In this document: in pieces, positions 36,435 to 43,965 of the stretch | Layout: the number at the start of each line of letters is the position of its first letter | How positions within the stretch are numbered: the stretch's first letter is position 1 | Source: Aliikangiella coralliicola | GTDB lineage: Bacteria; Pseudomonadota; Gammaproteobacteria; Enterobacterales; Kangiellaceae | DNA: 64,000 nucleotides | Assembly: GCF_007004725.1 (NCBI RefSeq) | Contig: NZ_ML660161.1 | Coordinates: forward strand, 235,122 to 299,121 | Direction of reading: 5' to 3' | The notes under the pieces: model-generated | The model's database searches: none | The model's input: only the letters and a program-made list of their open reading frames with translations | Told to the model about the DNA's origin: nothing | Translations under genes and position numbers: made by a program

Positions 36435-36548
36435 TCTATTTGCAATAGGAAAAATGCAGACCGTCATTCAGTCACATAAAAATGATGGCCCACAGGAAAG
36501 ACTGTCAAGTTTTTATAGTCAAGTTTTTATATATGCAAAAAATAAAGA

Positions 36549-36779
36549 TTACTTTTTGCTTTCGAAATAGGCGATGAATTCTTGTGTTGAAATTTCGCCA
36601 TTTTCATCTCTATCGAACTCTTTGAATTTTGAAGCAAGTGCTACTTCACCAGCGACCTCTGTTTTGCTAAGGCTGCCATTGCCGTCTTTGTCGAGAGACT
36701 TGAATAATTCGCCAGGACTAGTTTCAGCAACAACTGCAAATGAAGTAAAAAATACTGTAGTTAATAATAGTTTTTTCAT
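36549..36779 (-). CDS. Small secreted EF-hand protein
   Basis: 76 aa with a signal peptide (residues 1-18, cleavage near VVA/ET). Two canonical calcium loops: D30-E41 (DKDGNGSLSKTE) and D56-E67 (DRDENGEISTQE), both with Asp/Asn/Ser ligands and the final Glu. Probably a periplasmic or secreted calcium-binding protein. GGAG-type Shine-Dalgarno (AGGAGTCTATATC) before the ATG. A paralogue lies 137 bp upstream in the same direction. Confidence 0.9.
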   Translation of the reverse strand: MKKLLLTTVFFTSFAVVAETSPGELFKSLDKDGNGSLSKTEVAGEVALASKFKEFDRDENGEISTQEFIAYFESKK

Positions 36780-36915
36780 GATATAGACTCCTACTTGTGG
36801 TTAAAATAAAGTTCCAAATTAAAAAGTTTCATAGACTGTTTTAAACAGCGTTCTTACTAAAACAGTTACTCGGTAAAGAGAATACTGTGCAAGATGAATG
36901 AACTACTTCAAATGG

Positions 36916-37146
36916 CTATTTTAAGTGAACGAGATCAGAAAATTCTTTTTTGGAAATTTTATGATCGTTATCCTTATCTAGCTTTTTGAAATTACGCATC
37001 ACCTTTGACTCTTCGGTCGATTCGTCAAAACTAATATAGCCGTCGCCGTCAACGTCTAGTTTTTTAAATAATGCTTCGCTATCGAGAGCAACAATATTCG
37101 CAGAAAGTGCAATAGCCGCTATTGAGAGCAGGTGTTTTAATTTCAT
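36916..37146 (-). CDS. Small secreted EF-hand protein (paralogue)
   Basis: 76 aa from ATG at 37146 (MKLKHLLSIA), with AGGAG 7 nt before; the frame to 37182 would bury the signal peptide. Signal residues 1-20. Calcium loops D31-E42 (DVDGDGYISFDE) and D57-E68 (DKDNDHKISKKE); the second has His at position 6, where Gly is usual, so it may bind more weakly. Same length and layout as the neighbouring gene, so probably a tandem duplicate that has diverged. Confidence 0.9.
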   Translation of the reverse strand: MKLKHLLSIAAIALSANIVALDSEALFKKLDVDGDGYISFDESTEESKVMRNFKKLDKDNDHKISKKEFSDLVHLK

Positions 37147-37521
37147 AAATTTCTCCTGACTTAATTTTCTAGAGGTATGCAATTCAAATTGTTAAACTGC
37201 GCTACACGTTAATTTCATCAATACTAAACTTTCAACAAATTTAAATTATGGTTATTGAAATCTGTTGATTACTGCCGACACCAGTTGTCCCTTATCAAAA
37301 CTGATGCCAACTTTTATTTTTATAATAAAATCAATAGGTTGTTGGTTAGTAGGTGTGAAGGCATTATTTTTTTGATAAAAAACTTTGAAGATTTGTTGCC
37401 ATTTGGCAACAAATAAAAATTAAAAAATAATTTATTTAAATTAATCAAACAGTTAGCAATTCGCTTTTTGGCAACAGTGGATAAGTTTGATAAATAACTG
37501 ATTACTCAAAACAGGTAATTC
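37147..37521. promoter_or_regulatory. Divergent regulatory region between EF-hand and glrK genes
   Basis: 375 bases without a gene. It contains a perfect palindrome (ATTTGTTGCC-ATTT-GGCAACAAAT, 37391-37414) and a further half-site TTGGCAAC near 37469-37476, both upstream of glrK. No T-run follows the palindrome, so an operator or 5'-leader hairpin is more likely than a terminator. I do not see the GlrR site TGTC-N10-GACA known from enterobacteria, nor a GlmY-like RNA. Confidence 0.5.
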
Positions 37522-39015
37522 ATGGCTACAATCGAAAGTTATCAGACCCATTCACCGGCGCCTCGCTGGCGCTCTTCTTTGTTGACTAATTTCTTTATCA
37601 GCATTTGCTTAGCGCTAATACCGGTCTGTGTAGTCATCGCCATTTTTCTACAAGAACTCGACCAGCATATGAAAACGACCAGGCAGGTGGTTACTGAAAG
37701 TTCAAAGTTGACCAATGAATTTTCAAAACTTGCTGATGATTTAAAAAAGTTGGAAAGAGCAATCCGCCAAAACTGGTTATTGAAGGATGTACCTCTCGGT
37801 AAAACGATTGAAGAAAAATGGCAACAGGTTGAGTTTTCTATTATTGCATTTGCCAATAATCATGATTTGAATCATCGAGTAAATAACAAATCGGCAAACC
37901 ATGTCTCGGTATGGAGACAGTTAGAAATGCAATTTGACAAAACCCATGAAATTATTTTTGTTGAGCAACAACAAGAGACCAAAGCTTTTTCTGATCTTTA
38001 TGCACAGCTAAATCTGGCCGATGATTCGCTTAACCAGTGGAAGTCAAATGAAATGCGGGCAAGGGAATCTTCCTTGACGCAGCTACAACAAACTTTTATT
38101 CGCTACCTGGTGGCAATTATTCCTTTATCATTAATCTTTGCCGGCTTTTTTCTGAGATTAATCAGTAAGCAGTTAGGGCGACTCACAAAGGTGATTGACC
38201 GACTTGGTGATGGGCAGTGGCAATCGCCGATAAATGTGACGGGGTCCACAGAAATTATTGAACTTGGATCACGTTTAGAATGGATGAGATTACAACTTCA
38301 GAGATTGGAGCAGCAAAAAGATACTTTTCTTCGCCATGTCACGCACGAATTAAAGACGCCGCTTGCGTCCATTATTGAAAGTTCTTCACTGTTAAAAGAC
38401 GACATTGTCGGTCCGACAAATCGTCAGCAACAAGATTTACTCGACTTACTTGATCAGGGAAGTCAGCGACTTTGCCATCTTATCGATAGCCTCTTGAGTT
38501 ACAACAGCTTTCGCGCTCGTCGAGCAGATTCCCGGGGGAACAATCTGAATTTGCTTGAGTCAAAAATCAGACAACACTTTGAACAACGCCTAAAAGCAAA
38601 AAATCAGCAGCTGAATTGGAAACAAGTTGGCAATCTTGACAAGATTTACTTGGACATAGAGCAACTAGAGATTATCTTAATCCAATTGGTATCAAATGCG
38701 ATAAAATTTTCGCCACCTGACGAGCATATCTCAGTTTCAGTTCAAAATCAGTTAACCGAGTTAATTTTGTCTGTTGCAGACAAAGGTCCTGGTATTCCTG
38801 AGGCAGAGAAGAGCTACGTGTTTGATGCTTTTTTCCAAGGCAGTAGCGGTAAAAACAATGCACAGCAAGGCACAGGGTTAGGTCTGGCAATTGTTAATGA
38901 GTGCGTGCAGCATATTAGTGGTCAAATCGAAATTCGCTCATCGGTCGATCAAGGCTGTGAGATAACCATTGTTATTCCTATATCAGCAGGGAATAAAAGT
39001 GATAATGGACAGTAA
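37522..39015 (+). CDS. glrK: Sensor histidine kinase GlrK (QseE)
   Basis: 497 aa. Two membrane helices (about 21-46 and 195-212) enclose a roughly 150-residue periplasmic helical sensor, followed by HAMP and HisKA with the phospho-accepting His in RHVTHELKTPLASIIESS. ATPase motifs: NAIKFSPP, DKGPGIPE, GTGLGLAIV. Assigned to GlrK because of gene order (kinase, lipoprotein QseG, NtrC-type GlrR), which matches the enterobacterial glrK-qseG-glrR locus controlling envelope and sigma-E/sigma-54 linked genes. The gene downstream begins 2 nt after its stop. Confidence 0.88.
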   Translation: MATIESYQTHSPAPRWRSSLLTNFFISICLALIPVCVVIAIFLQELDQHMKTTRQVVTESSKLTNEFSKLADDLKKLERAIRQNWLLKDVPLGKTIEEKWQQVEFSIIAFANNHDLNHRVNNKSANHVSVWRQLEMQFDKTHEIIFVEQQQETKAFSDLYAQLNLADDSLNQWKSNEMRARESSLTQLQQTFIRYLVAIIPLSLIFAGFFLRLISKQLGRLTKVIDRLGDGQWQSPINVTGSTEIIELGSRLEWMRLQLQRLEQQKDTFLRHVTHELKTPLASIIESSSLLKDDIVGPTNRQQQDLLDLLDQGSQRLCHLIDSLLSYNSFRARRADSRGNNLNLLESKIRQHFEQRLKAKNQQLNWKQVGNLDKIYLDIEQLEIILIQLVSNAIKFSPPDEHISVSVQNQLTELILSVADKGPGIPEAEKSYVFDAFFQGSSGKNNAQQGTGLGLAIVNECVQHISGQIEIRSSVDQGCEITIVIPISAGNKSDNGQ

Positions 39016-39017
39016 AC

Positions 39018-39683
39018 ATGAACATAATTAGCAGGCGAGTTGTTTTTATTCCTATCGCTCTCTTTTTGGGCGGTTGTCTGAATAAGAAGATCCAACCGGA
39101 AAAACCGATTGTAGCAATGGCGCAATTGATCGATATTCATCAGGGCATTTGTACTGACACGCCGATAACGCAGCAAACGCAGGACGAGACCGCGACAATT
39201 GAGAAAGACAGACAAGAACTCCTTGCTGCTCAAAGAAAATCACTAACCTATTTTTTTGAAGCCTACTGCAAGAAGAGCCGTTCCCAGCCGGAAAAAATCA
39301 AGAAGAAACTTCTTCAATTGTCTAAGCAATTCGACTGGTCTGAAATTCACCGGGATTATTTTTCATTACTTTCCTGGCATTTAGAACAGTTCGCTCAAGT
39401 TAATAACCAGACAGCAATATTGAAGAAAAATATGCAGAAAACCCTCTCAGCGTTAGCGAAAGTCGAACAACAGTTATTAATTCGAGACTTTCAAAAAGAA
39501 GATGGTGTAGAACAAAATCAACCTGAAAAGCCAAAGTTAGGAAAAGGCGCGCTCAACAAAGAGGTAGGTTTTGGAAAAAAGGAATTGACCGATAAAAAAG
39601 AATTGGCTGATAGAAAGAAAACATCCGGCAAAAATAAAGCGCTCAACAAAAAGCAATCAGGTGAGGACCGGTACTTCCCATGA
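39018..39683 (+). CDS. qseG: QseG-like outer-membrane lipoprotein
   Basis: 221 aa with a lipobox LGGC (Cys about residue 21) after a signal helix, so a lipoprotein. The middle region (about 60-150) is helical with LLAAQRKSLTYFFEAYCKK and resembles QseG/YfhG; the last 60 residues are a Lys-rich, repetitive low-complexity tail (for example KKELTDKKELADRKK), longer than in the E. coli protein. QseG in E. coli interacts with the periplasmic part of GlrK. It overlaps glrR by 4 bp (ATGA). The assignment rests on position and general features more than on detailed similarity. Confidence 0.7.
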   Translation: MNIISRRVVFIPIALFLGGCLNKKIQPEKPIVAMAQLIDIHQGICTDTPITQQTQDETATIEKDRQELLAAQRKSLTYFFEAYCKKSRSQPEKIKKKLLQLSKQFDWSEIHRDYFSLLSWHLEQFAQVNNQTAILKKNMQKTLSALAKVEQQLLIRDFQKEDGVEQNQPEKPKLGKGALNKEVGFGKKELTDKKELADRKKTSGKNKALNKKQSGEDRYFP

Positions 39684-41017
39684 ATGCACATATATTACTC
39701 GTGGACGATGACCCGAGTTTATTAAAATTGTTGTCCCTTCGAATCGAGTCGGCAGGCTATCAGGTGACCACCGCAGACTCAGCGCAAGTCGCACTCGACT
39801 TTCTCAAGTCGAATAATGTTGACCTGGTAATAACGGATTTAAAAATGGAGCCGATGGATGGCATGGAACTACAACAGCAAATACAAATTAAGTATCCTTC
39901 TATTCCCGTTATAATGTTGACTGCACATGGATCAATTCCCGATGCGGTAACCGCGACTAAACGAGGTATTTTTACTTTCCTGACGAAACCGGTTGATAAG
40001 GAAAGTTTGTTTGAGAACATTGAAAAGGCAATTGCAATCCATGGGGGGGCCGATCATCGTTCTAGTTATTCACACGAAAATAGCTCAGGTATTCTGACTC
40101 GCAGTCGCACAATGTTGCACCTGTTAGATCAGGTTAAGAAGCTGGCGAACACCGATGTCAATATTTTAATTACCGGCGAAAGTGGCACCGGCAAAGAGCT
40201 TTTAGCACAAGCCATTCATCAGCATCGACGTGAAAAAGATGCTCCCTTTATTCCAATTAACTGCGGTGCTGTGCCTTCAGAATTATTAGAGTCGGAATTG
40301 TTCGGACATAAAAAAGGAGCGTTCACCGGCGCAGTGAGAGACCACGTCGGAATCTTCCAAAAAGCACAAAGCGGCACATTATTTCTGGATGAAATCGGCG
40401 ATATGCCGTTGCCGCTACAGGTAAAGCTATTACGGGTTTTGCAGGAGAGAAGTATTCGGCCCGTTGGCAGCAATGAGGAAATTTCAATTGAGGTGCAAAT
40501 CGTTTCTGCAACCCATCGTGATCTTCAATCAGAAATTGAGAACAAAACATTTCGCGAGGACTTATTCTACCGATTAAATGTGGTCAACTTAGAGTTGCCT
40601 GCGTTGCGTCAACGTCGTGAAGATATTCCGCTACTGGCGAATTATTTTGTAGAGCTGGTTTGTCAAAGAAATAACACGCCTGAAGTGCGCCTTTCTTCAG
40701 ACGCAGTGCAATGTTTGGTTGAGCATCACTGGCCGGGCAATATTCGAGAATTACAAAATCTGATAGAACAGGTTGTGGCGTTAAATCATGGGGAAATGAT
40801 TTCGGCGGCACAAATATCAACAGCGTTGAAAATTGATAATAATGACATCATTCTAGATTCGTTATCAGAAGCGAAGCGTCAGTTTGAAAGGGATTATGTG
40901 ATCGAAAAATTAAAAATCACCCAGGGAAATGTTGCGGAAGCGGCGAAGCTGGCGGGGCGTAATCGTTCTGACTTTTACAAACTGATTAAGAAACATGGGA
41001 TTGAGCTTGAAAGTTAA
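39680..41017 (+). CDS. glrR: Sigma-54 response regulator GlrR (QseF)
   Basis: 445 aa. Receiver domain with phospho-acceptor Asp in LVITDLKMEPMDG, AAA+ domain with Walker A GESGTGKE, the intact sigma-54 loop KKGAFTGA, Walker B TLFLDEIGDMP, and a C-terminal Fis-type helix-turn-helix (NVAEAAKLAGRNRSDFYKL). Length and order equal those of E. coli GlrR. The canonical GAFTGA contrasts with GAYTGI in the other NtrC-type protein of this window. Confidence 0.93.
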   Translation: MNAHILLVDDDPSLLKLLSLRIESAGYQVTTADSAQVALDFLKSNNVDLVITDLKMEPMDGMELQQQIQIKYPSIPVIMLTAHGSIPDAVTATKRGIFTFLTKPVDKESLFENIEKAIAIHGGADHRSSYSHENSSGILTRSRTMLHLLDQVKKLANTDVNILITGESGTGKELLAQAIHQHRREKDAPFIPINCGAVPSELLESELFGHKKGAFTGAVRDHVGIFQKAQSGTLFLDEIGDMPLPLQVKLLRVLQERSIRPVGSNEEISIEVQIVSATHRDLQSEIENKTFREDLFYRLNVVNLELPALRQRREDIPLLANYFVELVCQRNNTPEVRLSSDAVQCLVEHHWPGNIRELQNLIEQVVALNHGEMISAAQISTALKIDNNDIILDSLSEAKRQFERDYVIEKLKITQGNVAEAAKLAGRNRSDFYKLIKKHGIELES

Positions 41018-41071
41018 ATAAGTTTTCTTAATTAGCTGTACTCGAAATATCCTAATTGTTTTTACCTGTCA

Positions 41072-41089
41072 TCTCGAGCGCAGTCGAGA
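41072..41089. repeat. Dispersed palindrome TCTCGA-GCGCAG-TCGAGA
   Basis: Inverted repeat within CTGTCATCTCGAGCGCAGTC at 41067-41086, continuing GAGAGATCTACC. I recognise this string as a frequent short interspersed palindrome in many bacterial genomes. It sits in the convergent gap between glrR and the aminopeptidase gene. Confidence 0.55.
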
Positions 41090-41162
41090 GATCTACCAAA
41101 GGTATAGGTGTACATAAAATAAAAACGTACATGATGTGAATGACTTTCTTAAAAAGAAAAAA

Positions 41163-41195
41163 GAAGGGGAATAGCGATTAAGCCGGAACCCCTTC
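41163..41195 (-). terminator. Terminator after the M28 aminopeptidase gene
   Basis: GGAAGGGG...CCCCTTC stem on the minus strand (arms 41189-41195 and 41163-41169) followed by TTTTTTC. It lies about 90 nt after the stop codon; the long loop (19 nt) has some inner pairing. Confidence 0.55.
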
Positions 41196-41287
41196 CAAAC
41201 AACACAACACCAGGAACGGTTTTAAGTCTCTTCAGCGTGTTGTCAGACTGCCTGAATATTTTTCAAAAAGTTAAACTATGGATTTGG

Positions 41288-43627
41288 TTATTGGCAGTCT
41301 CCATCTTTACTCCACACATCCCACGGACCTGAATTAGTCGCAGGATCTTGTCCTTGTGTCCACCATTTAGCTGTGTACTCGCTACCCTGATGGGACACTT
41401 TATCGCCGGACAAATAAACTTTTGAAGATTGCCATACATCAGCTGAGCAATTGTTACCGCCGTCTGTGACTTGAACTACTTGTGTTTGGCTATCACTCAG
41501 ATTATCGCCATCGGTCACGGTGAGTTTAACCGAGTAACTTCCAGCGCTGGCAAAGGTGTGGCTTGGGTTGGCTTGTTGGCTAGTTTGCCCGTCGCCGAAT
41601 TCCCAGGCGTGTTGTTCAACGCTCACGTCATCACTGGATTGGTCAGTAAAGGTGACAGATAAACCGTTTACCTGATAACTAAACTTCGCGATAGGAGCGG
41701 TTGGCGTGCCGGTGTCATCACACTCGCCCAACAGTTTCCAGACTTGCGAATAAACTTCTGGGTCGGCGCCGGTAGACCACCAGATTGCTTCGTAGTATTT
41801 GTTATTTTTTGACACCTTGTCGCCGATTGAATAGCTGACACTTGCGTTCCACGGTGCAATGCCGTCACACTGATTACTACTTCCATCAGAGACATTCACA
41901 GTTCGTGTTGCGGTGTCGCTGAGACCATCGTCGTCGGTTACTTTTAGGCTTACCTGGTAACTGCCGCTGGTTGCGTAAGAATGAGCGGGGTCGGTTTGTG
42001 AACTGGTGGCGCTATCGCCAAAATTCCACTCGTAAGAAACTATTCGACCGTCATCGCTAGAATTTGAACCGGTAAACTGACAGGCTAGTTTATCGCAGCT
42101 TGCATCAATTCTTGCCGTTGGAGCATTTGAACCACCGTCACTGACTGTCACTGATTTATTGGCGTCTCCAGTTGCGCCTTCATTATCCGTTACAGTCAGC
42201 GTCACGTTATAACTACCGGCACTTCGATAAGTGTGAGTGGGCTTTTGTTGTGTGCTGCTGCTACCGTCGCCAAAATTCCAGGCGTATGATTGAACACTTC
42301 CGTCAGGATCAGTTGATGCTGAACCGTCAAATTGGCAGGTCAGTTCATTACAACTGTTGCTAATGTTTGCACTGGGTGGAGTGTTCTGACTACCGCCGCT
42401 AGGATTGCCCATTTCAACCGCAAAGCTTAAAGCCAATTTTGCAAAAGGTACCGAGTTGCTGGCATCTGAGTCGCTACGAGCCAAAGTGTCGTTAGGCGTA
42501 TGGATGCTTCGATTTCTACCGTTAAATGACGCTTCAAACGGCATTGAGGTTGGAAAGCCTTGGTTGTACCAGGAAGCGTGATCGGAACAGCCATAGCCGC
42601 AGCGATCAGTGCCGTAAGTCACTTGGGGCTGATAAGTGTCGAGTAGCCTTTGCATGTAGCTGTTAAAACTGGCGTCAACATAATCGGTCATAAAGTAGAT
42701 GTCGTTAGTTGAGCCGTGATAGTTGGTCATATCCAGTTGTAATACTGCAACCACATTTTTGCCTTGGCGTTTATAATCACCGGCGATTTCCTGAGAGCCG
42801 CGCAAGCCAACTTCTTCAGCCGCGTAACCCATAAAGTGAATAGTCCGTTGTGGTTGGTGTCCATTTTCCAATAAAACTTTGGCGACATTGGTTAGCGATG
42901 CAATACCGGAAGCGTCATCATCTGCGCCGGGTGCTCTTGTTCCTTCGCGAGTACCGCTACCGGCAGTTGAATCGAGGTGTCCACCAATTACAATAATTTC
43001 ATCAGGAAACTGACTACCGGTAACTTTCAGAATCACCGAGTCCTGTCGCCACCCGGAATGGTTATAAGGTTCGACAGTTGCCCAGCTTCGACTGTTTGCC
43101 ATTTGTCGCCAATGATCTGCTAACCAGTCTGCTGATTGTTCACCAGTACTGGTGTTATAAAATCGATTGGTGAATTCGCTCAGAGATACAATCGTTGAGC
43201 GGATTTGTGACGCTTGGATGTTGGGTAGTAAATTATTGACGGTGGTTTGATGTTGGATCGGCGGTGGATCAAATGCCAGCATTTTGCTCGGGCCTTTGAG
43301 TGAATTAACCGCTTCTTGATAACTATTATGCACAATGTAACCACCGCATCGATGATGTCGGTCATGCATTAAAGTTGACAGGTTACCAAGTTGATTTTCC
43401 TCTAGTTGGTAGATGAGTACCGGTCTTTGATCTAGCGGCACATTTTGTAAAGAAGGCGCAAGTTGCGCGCCCACTTCGTTGGCTTCTTCAACGGCGTCAC
43501 TACCAATTGTGATCCAGAATTTTTTGTCTTGTGTCGGTTGCTCTGCCGACGAACTAAAACTGGTTAGTCCGACAATCGGCAACAATGCATAAAGTGCGAG
43601 TAGTGATTTACTCTTCGGTAATTTCAT
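41288..43627 (-). CDS. Secreted M28 aminopeptidase with PKD and CBM5/12 modules
   Basis: 779 aa from ATG at 43627 (MKLPKSKSLL) with AGGAGG upstream; signal peptide to about residue 28. The catalytic domain is of the Vibrio/Aeromonas leucine aminopeptidase type with zinc ligands and base in GGHLDSTAG, GADDDASG, AAEEVGLRGS, LQLDMTNY and SDHASW. After it come, in order, two PKD domains (about 410-500, 505-585), a chitin-binding CBM5/12 module (WNASVSYSIGDKV...EAIWWSTG), a third PKD (about 645-730) and a final CBM5/12 (WQSSKVYLSGDKV...AKWWTQG). Probably exported by the type II route to digest chitin-bound protein. The same C-terminal cassette occurs in the neighbouring M4 protease. Confidence 0.93.
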   Translation of the reverse strand: MKLPKSKSLLALYALLPIVGLTSFSSSAEQPTQDKKFWITIGSDAVEEANEVGAQLAPSLQNVPLDQRPVLIYQLEENQLGNLSTLMHDRHHRCGGYIVHNSYQEAVNSLKGPSKMLAFDPPPIQHQTTVNNLLPNIQASQIRSTIVSLSEFTNRFYNTSTGEQSADWLADHWRQMANSRSWATVEPYNHSGWRQDSVILKVTGSQFPDEIIVIGGHLDSTAGSGTREGTRAPGADDDASGIASLTNVAKVLLENGHQPQRTIHFMGYAAEEVGLRGSQEIAGDYKRQGKNVVAVLQLDMTNYHGSTNDIYFMTDYVDASFNSYMQRLLDTYQPQVTYGTDRCGYGCSDHASWYNQGFPTSMPFEASFNGRNRSIHTPNDTLARSDSDASNSVPFAKLALSFAVEMGNPSGGSQNTPPSANISNSCNELTCQFDGSASTDPDGSVQSYAWNFGDGSSSTQQKPTHTYRSAGSYNVTLTVTDNEGATGDANKSVTVSDGGSNAPTARIDASCDKLACQFTGSNSSDDGRIVSYEWNFGDSATSSQTDPAHSYATSGSYQVSLKVTDDDGLSDTATRTVNVSDGSSNQCDGIAPWNASVSYSIGDKVSKNNKYYEAIWWSTGADPEVYSQVWKLLGECDDTGTPTAPIAKFSYQVNGLSVTFTDQSSDDVSVEQHAWEFGDGQTSQQANPSHTFASAGSYSVKLTVTDGDNLSDSQTQVVQVTDGGNNCSADVWQSSKVYLSGDKVSHQGSEYTAKWWTQGQDPATNSGPWDVWSKDGDCQ

Positions 43628-43965
43628 AGTTAAGCTCCTCCTGGGCACTGCTGGAAAGCAAGTGGGATGAAACCGTTAGAACTGAGTTTTGCATCGCCTA
43701 TTTTTGACAAGCGAGCCGCGGTTTAACCCTATCTTCAAACGTCTATGAAAATGTTAATGTCTAGCTGTTAGTCAATGCAGCTCATTAACGTCTCTAGCGT
43801 TTTTTTATTGGTTCAACTGAATTTTTTATACTAACCAAGCAGCGAAATGAAAAAAGATATGGGTCGGATAAAGGGGAAGGGAGACTCCCTTTATCCGATT
43901 TTCGCGCGGTCTGAATTTAATTAATAAAATTCATCTATAAACTTAACTTCAGGCCGCGTCGAAAA
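43628..43965 (-). terminator. Protease intergenic region with the M4 gene's terminator
   Basis: A perfect 12-bp stem TCGGATAAAGGG (43864-43875) / CCCTTTATCCGA (43887-43898) lies 68 nt after the M4 stop codon and, on the minus strand, is followed after a short spacer by TTTTTT. The rest of this 338-nt gap holds the aminopeptidase promoter and ribosome-binding site; no further gene. Confidence 0.6.

Noticed and set aside
37147-37521. GlmY-like small RNA or GlrR TGTC-N10-GACA sites upstream of glrK
   Set aside because: I looked for the GlrR motif and a -24/-12 promoter in this region and did not find convincing matches; the best TGGCAT-N5-TTGAT (minus strand, about 37294-37309) lacks the GC at -12.
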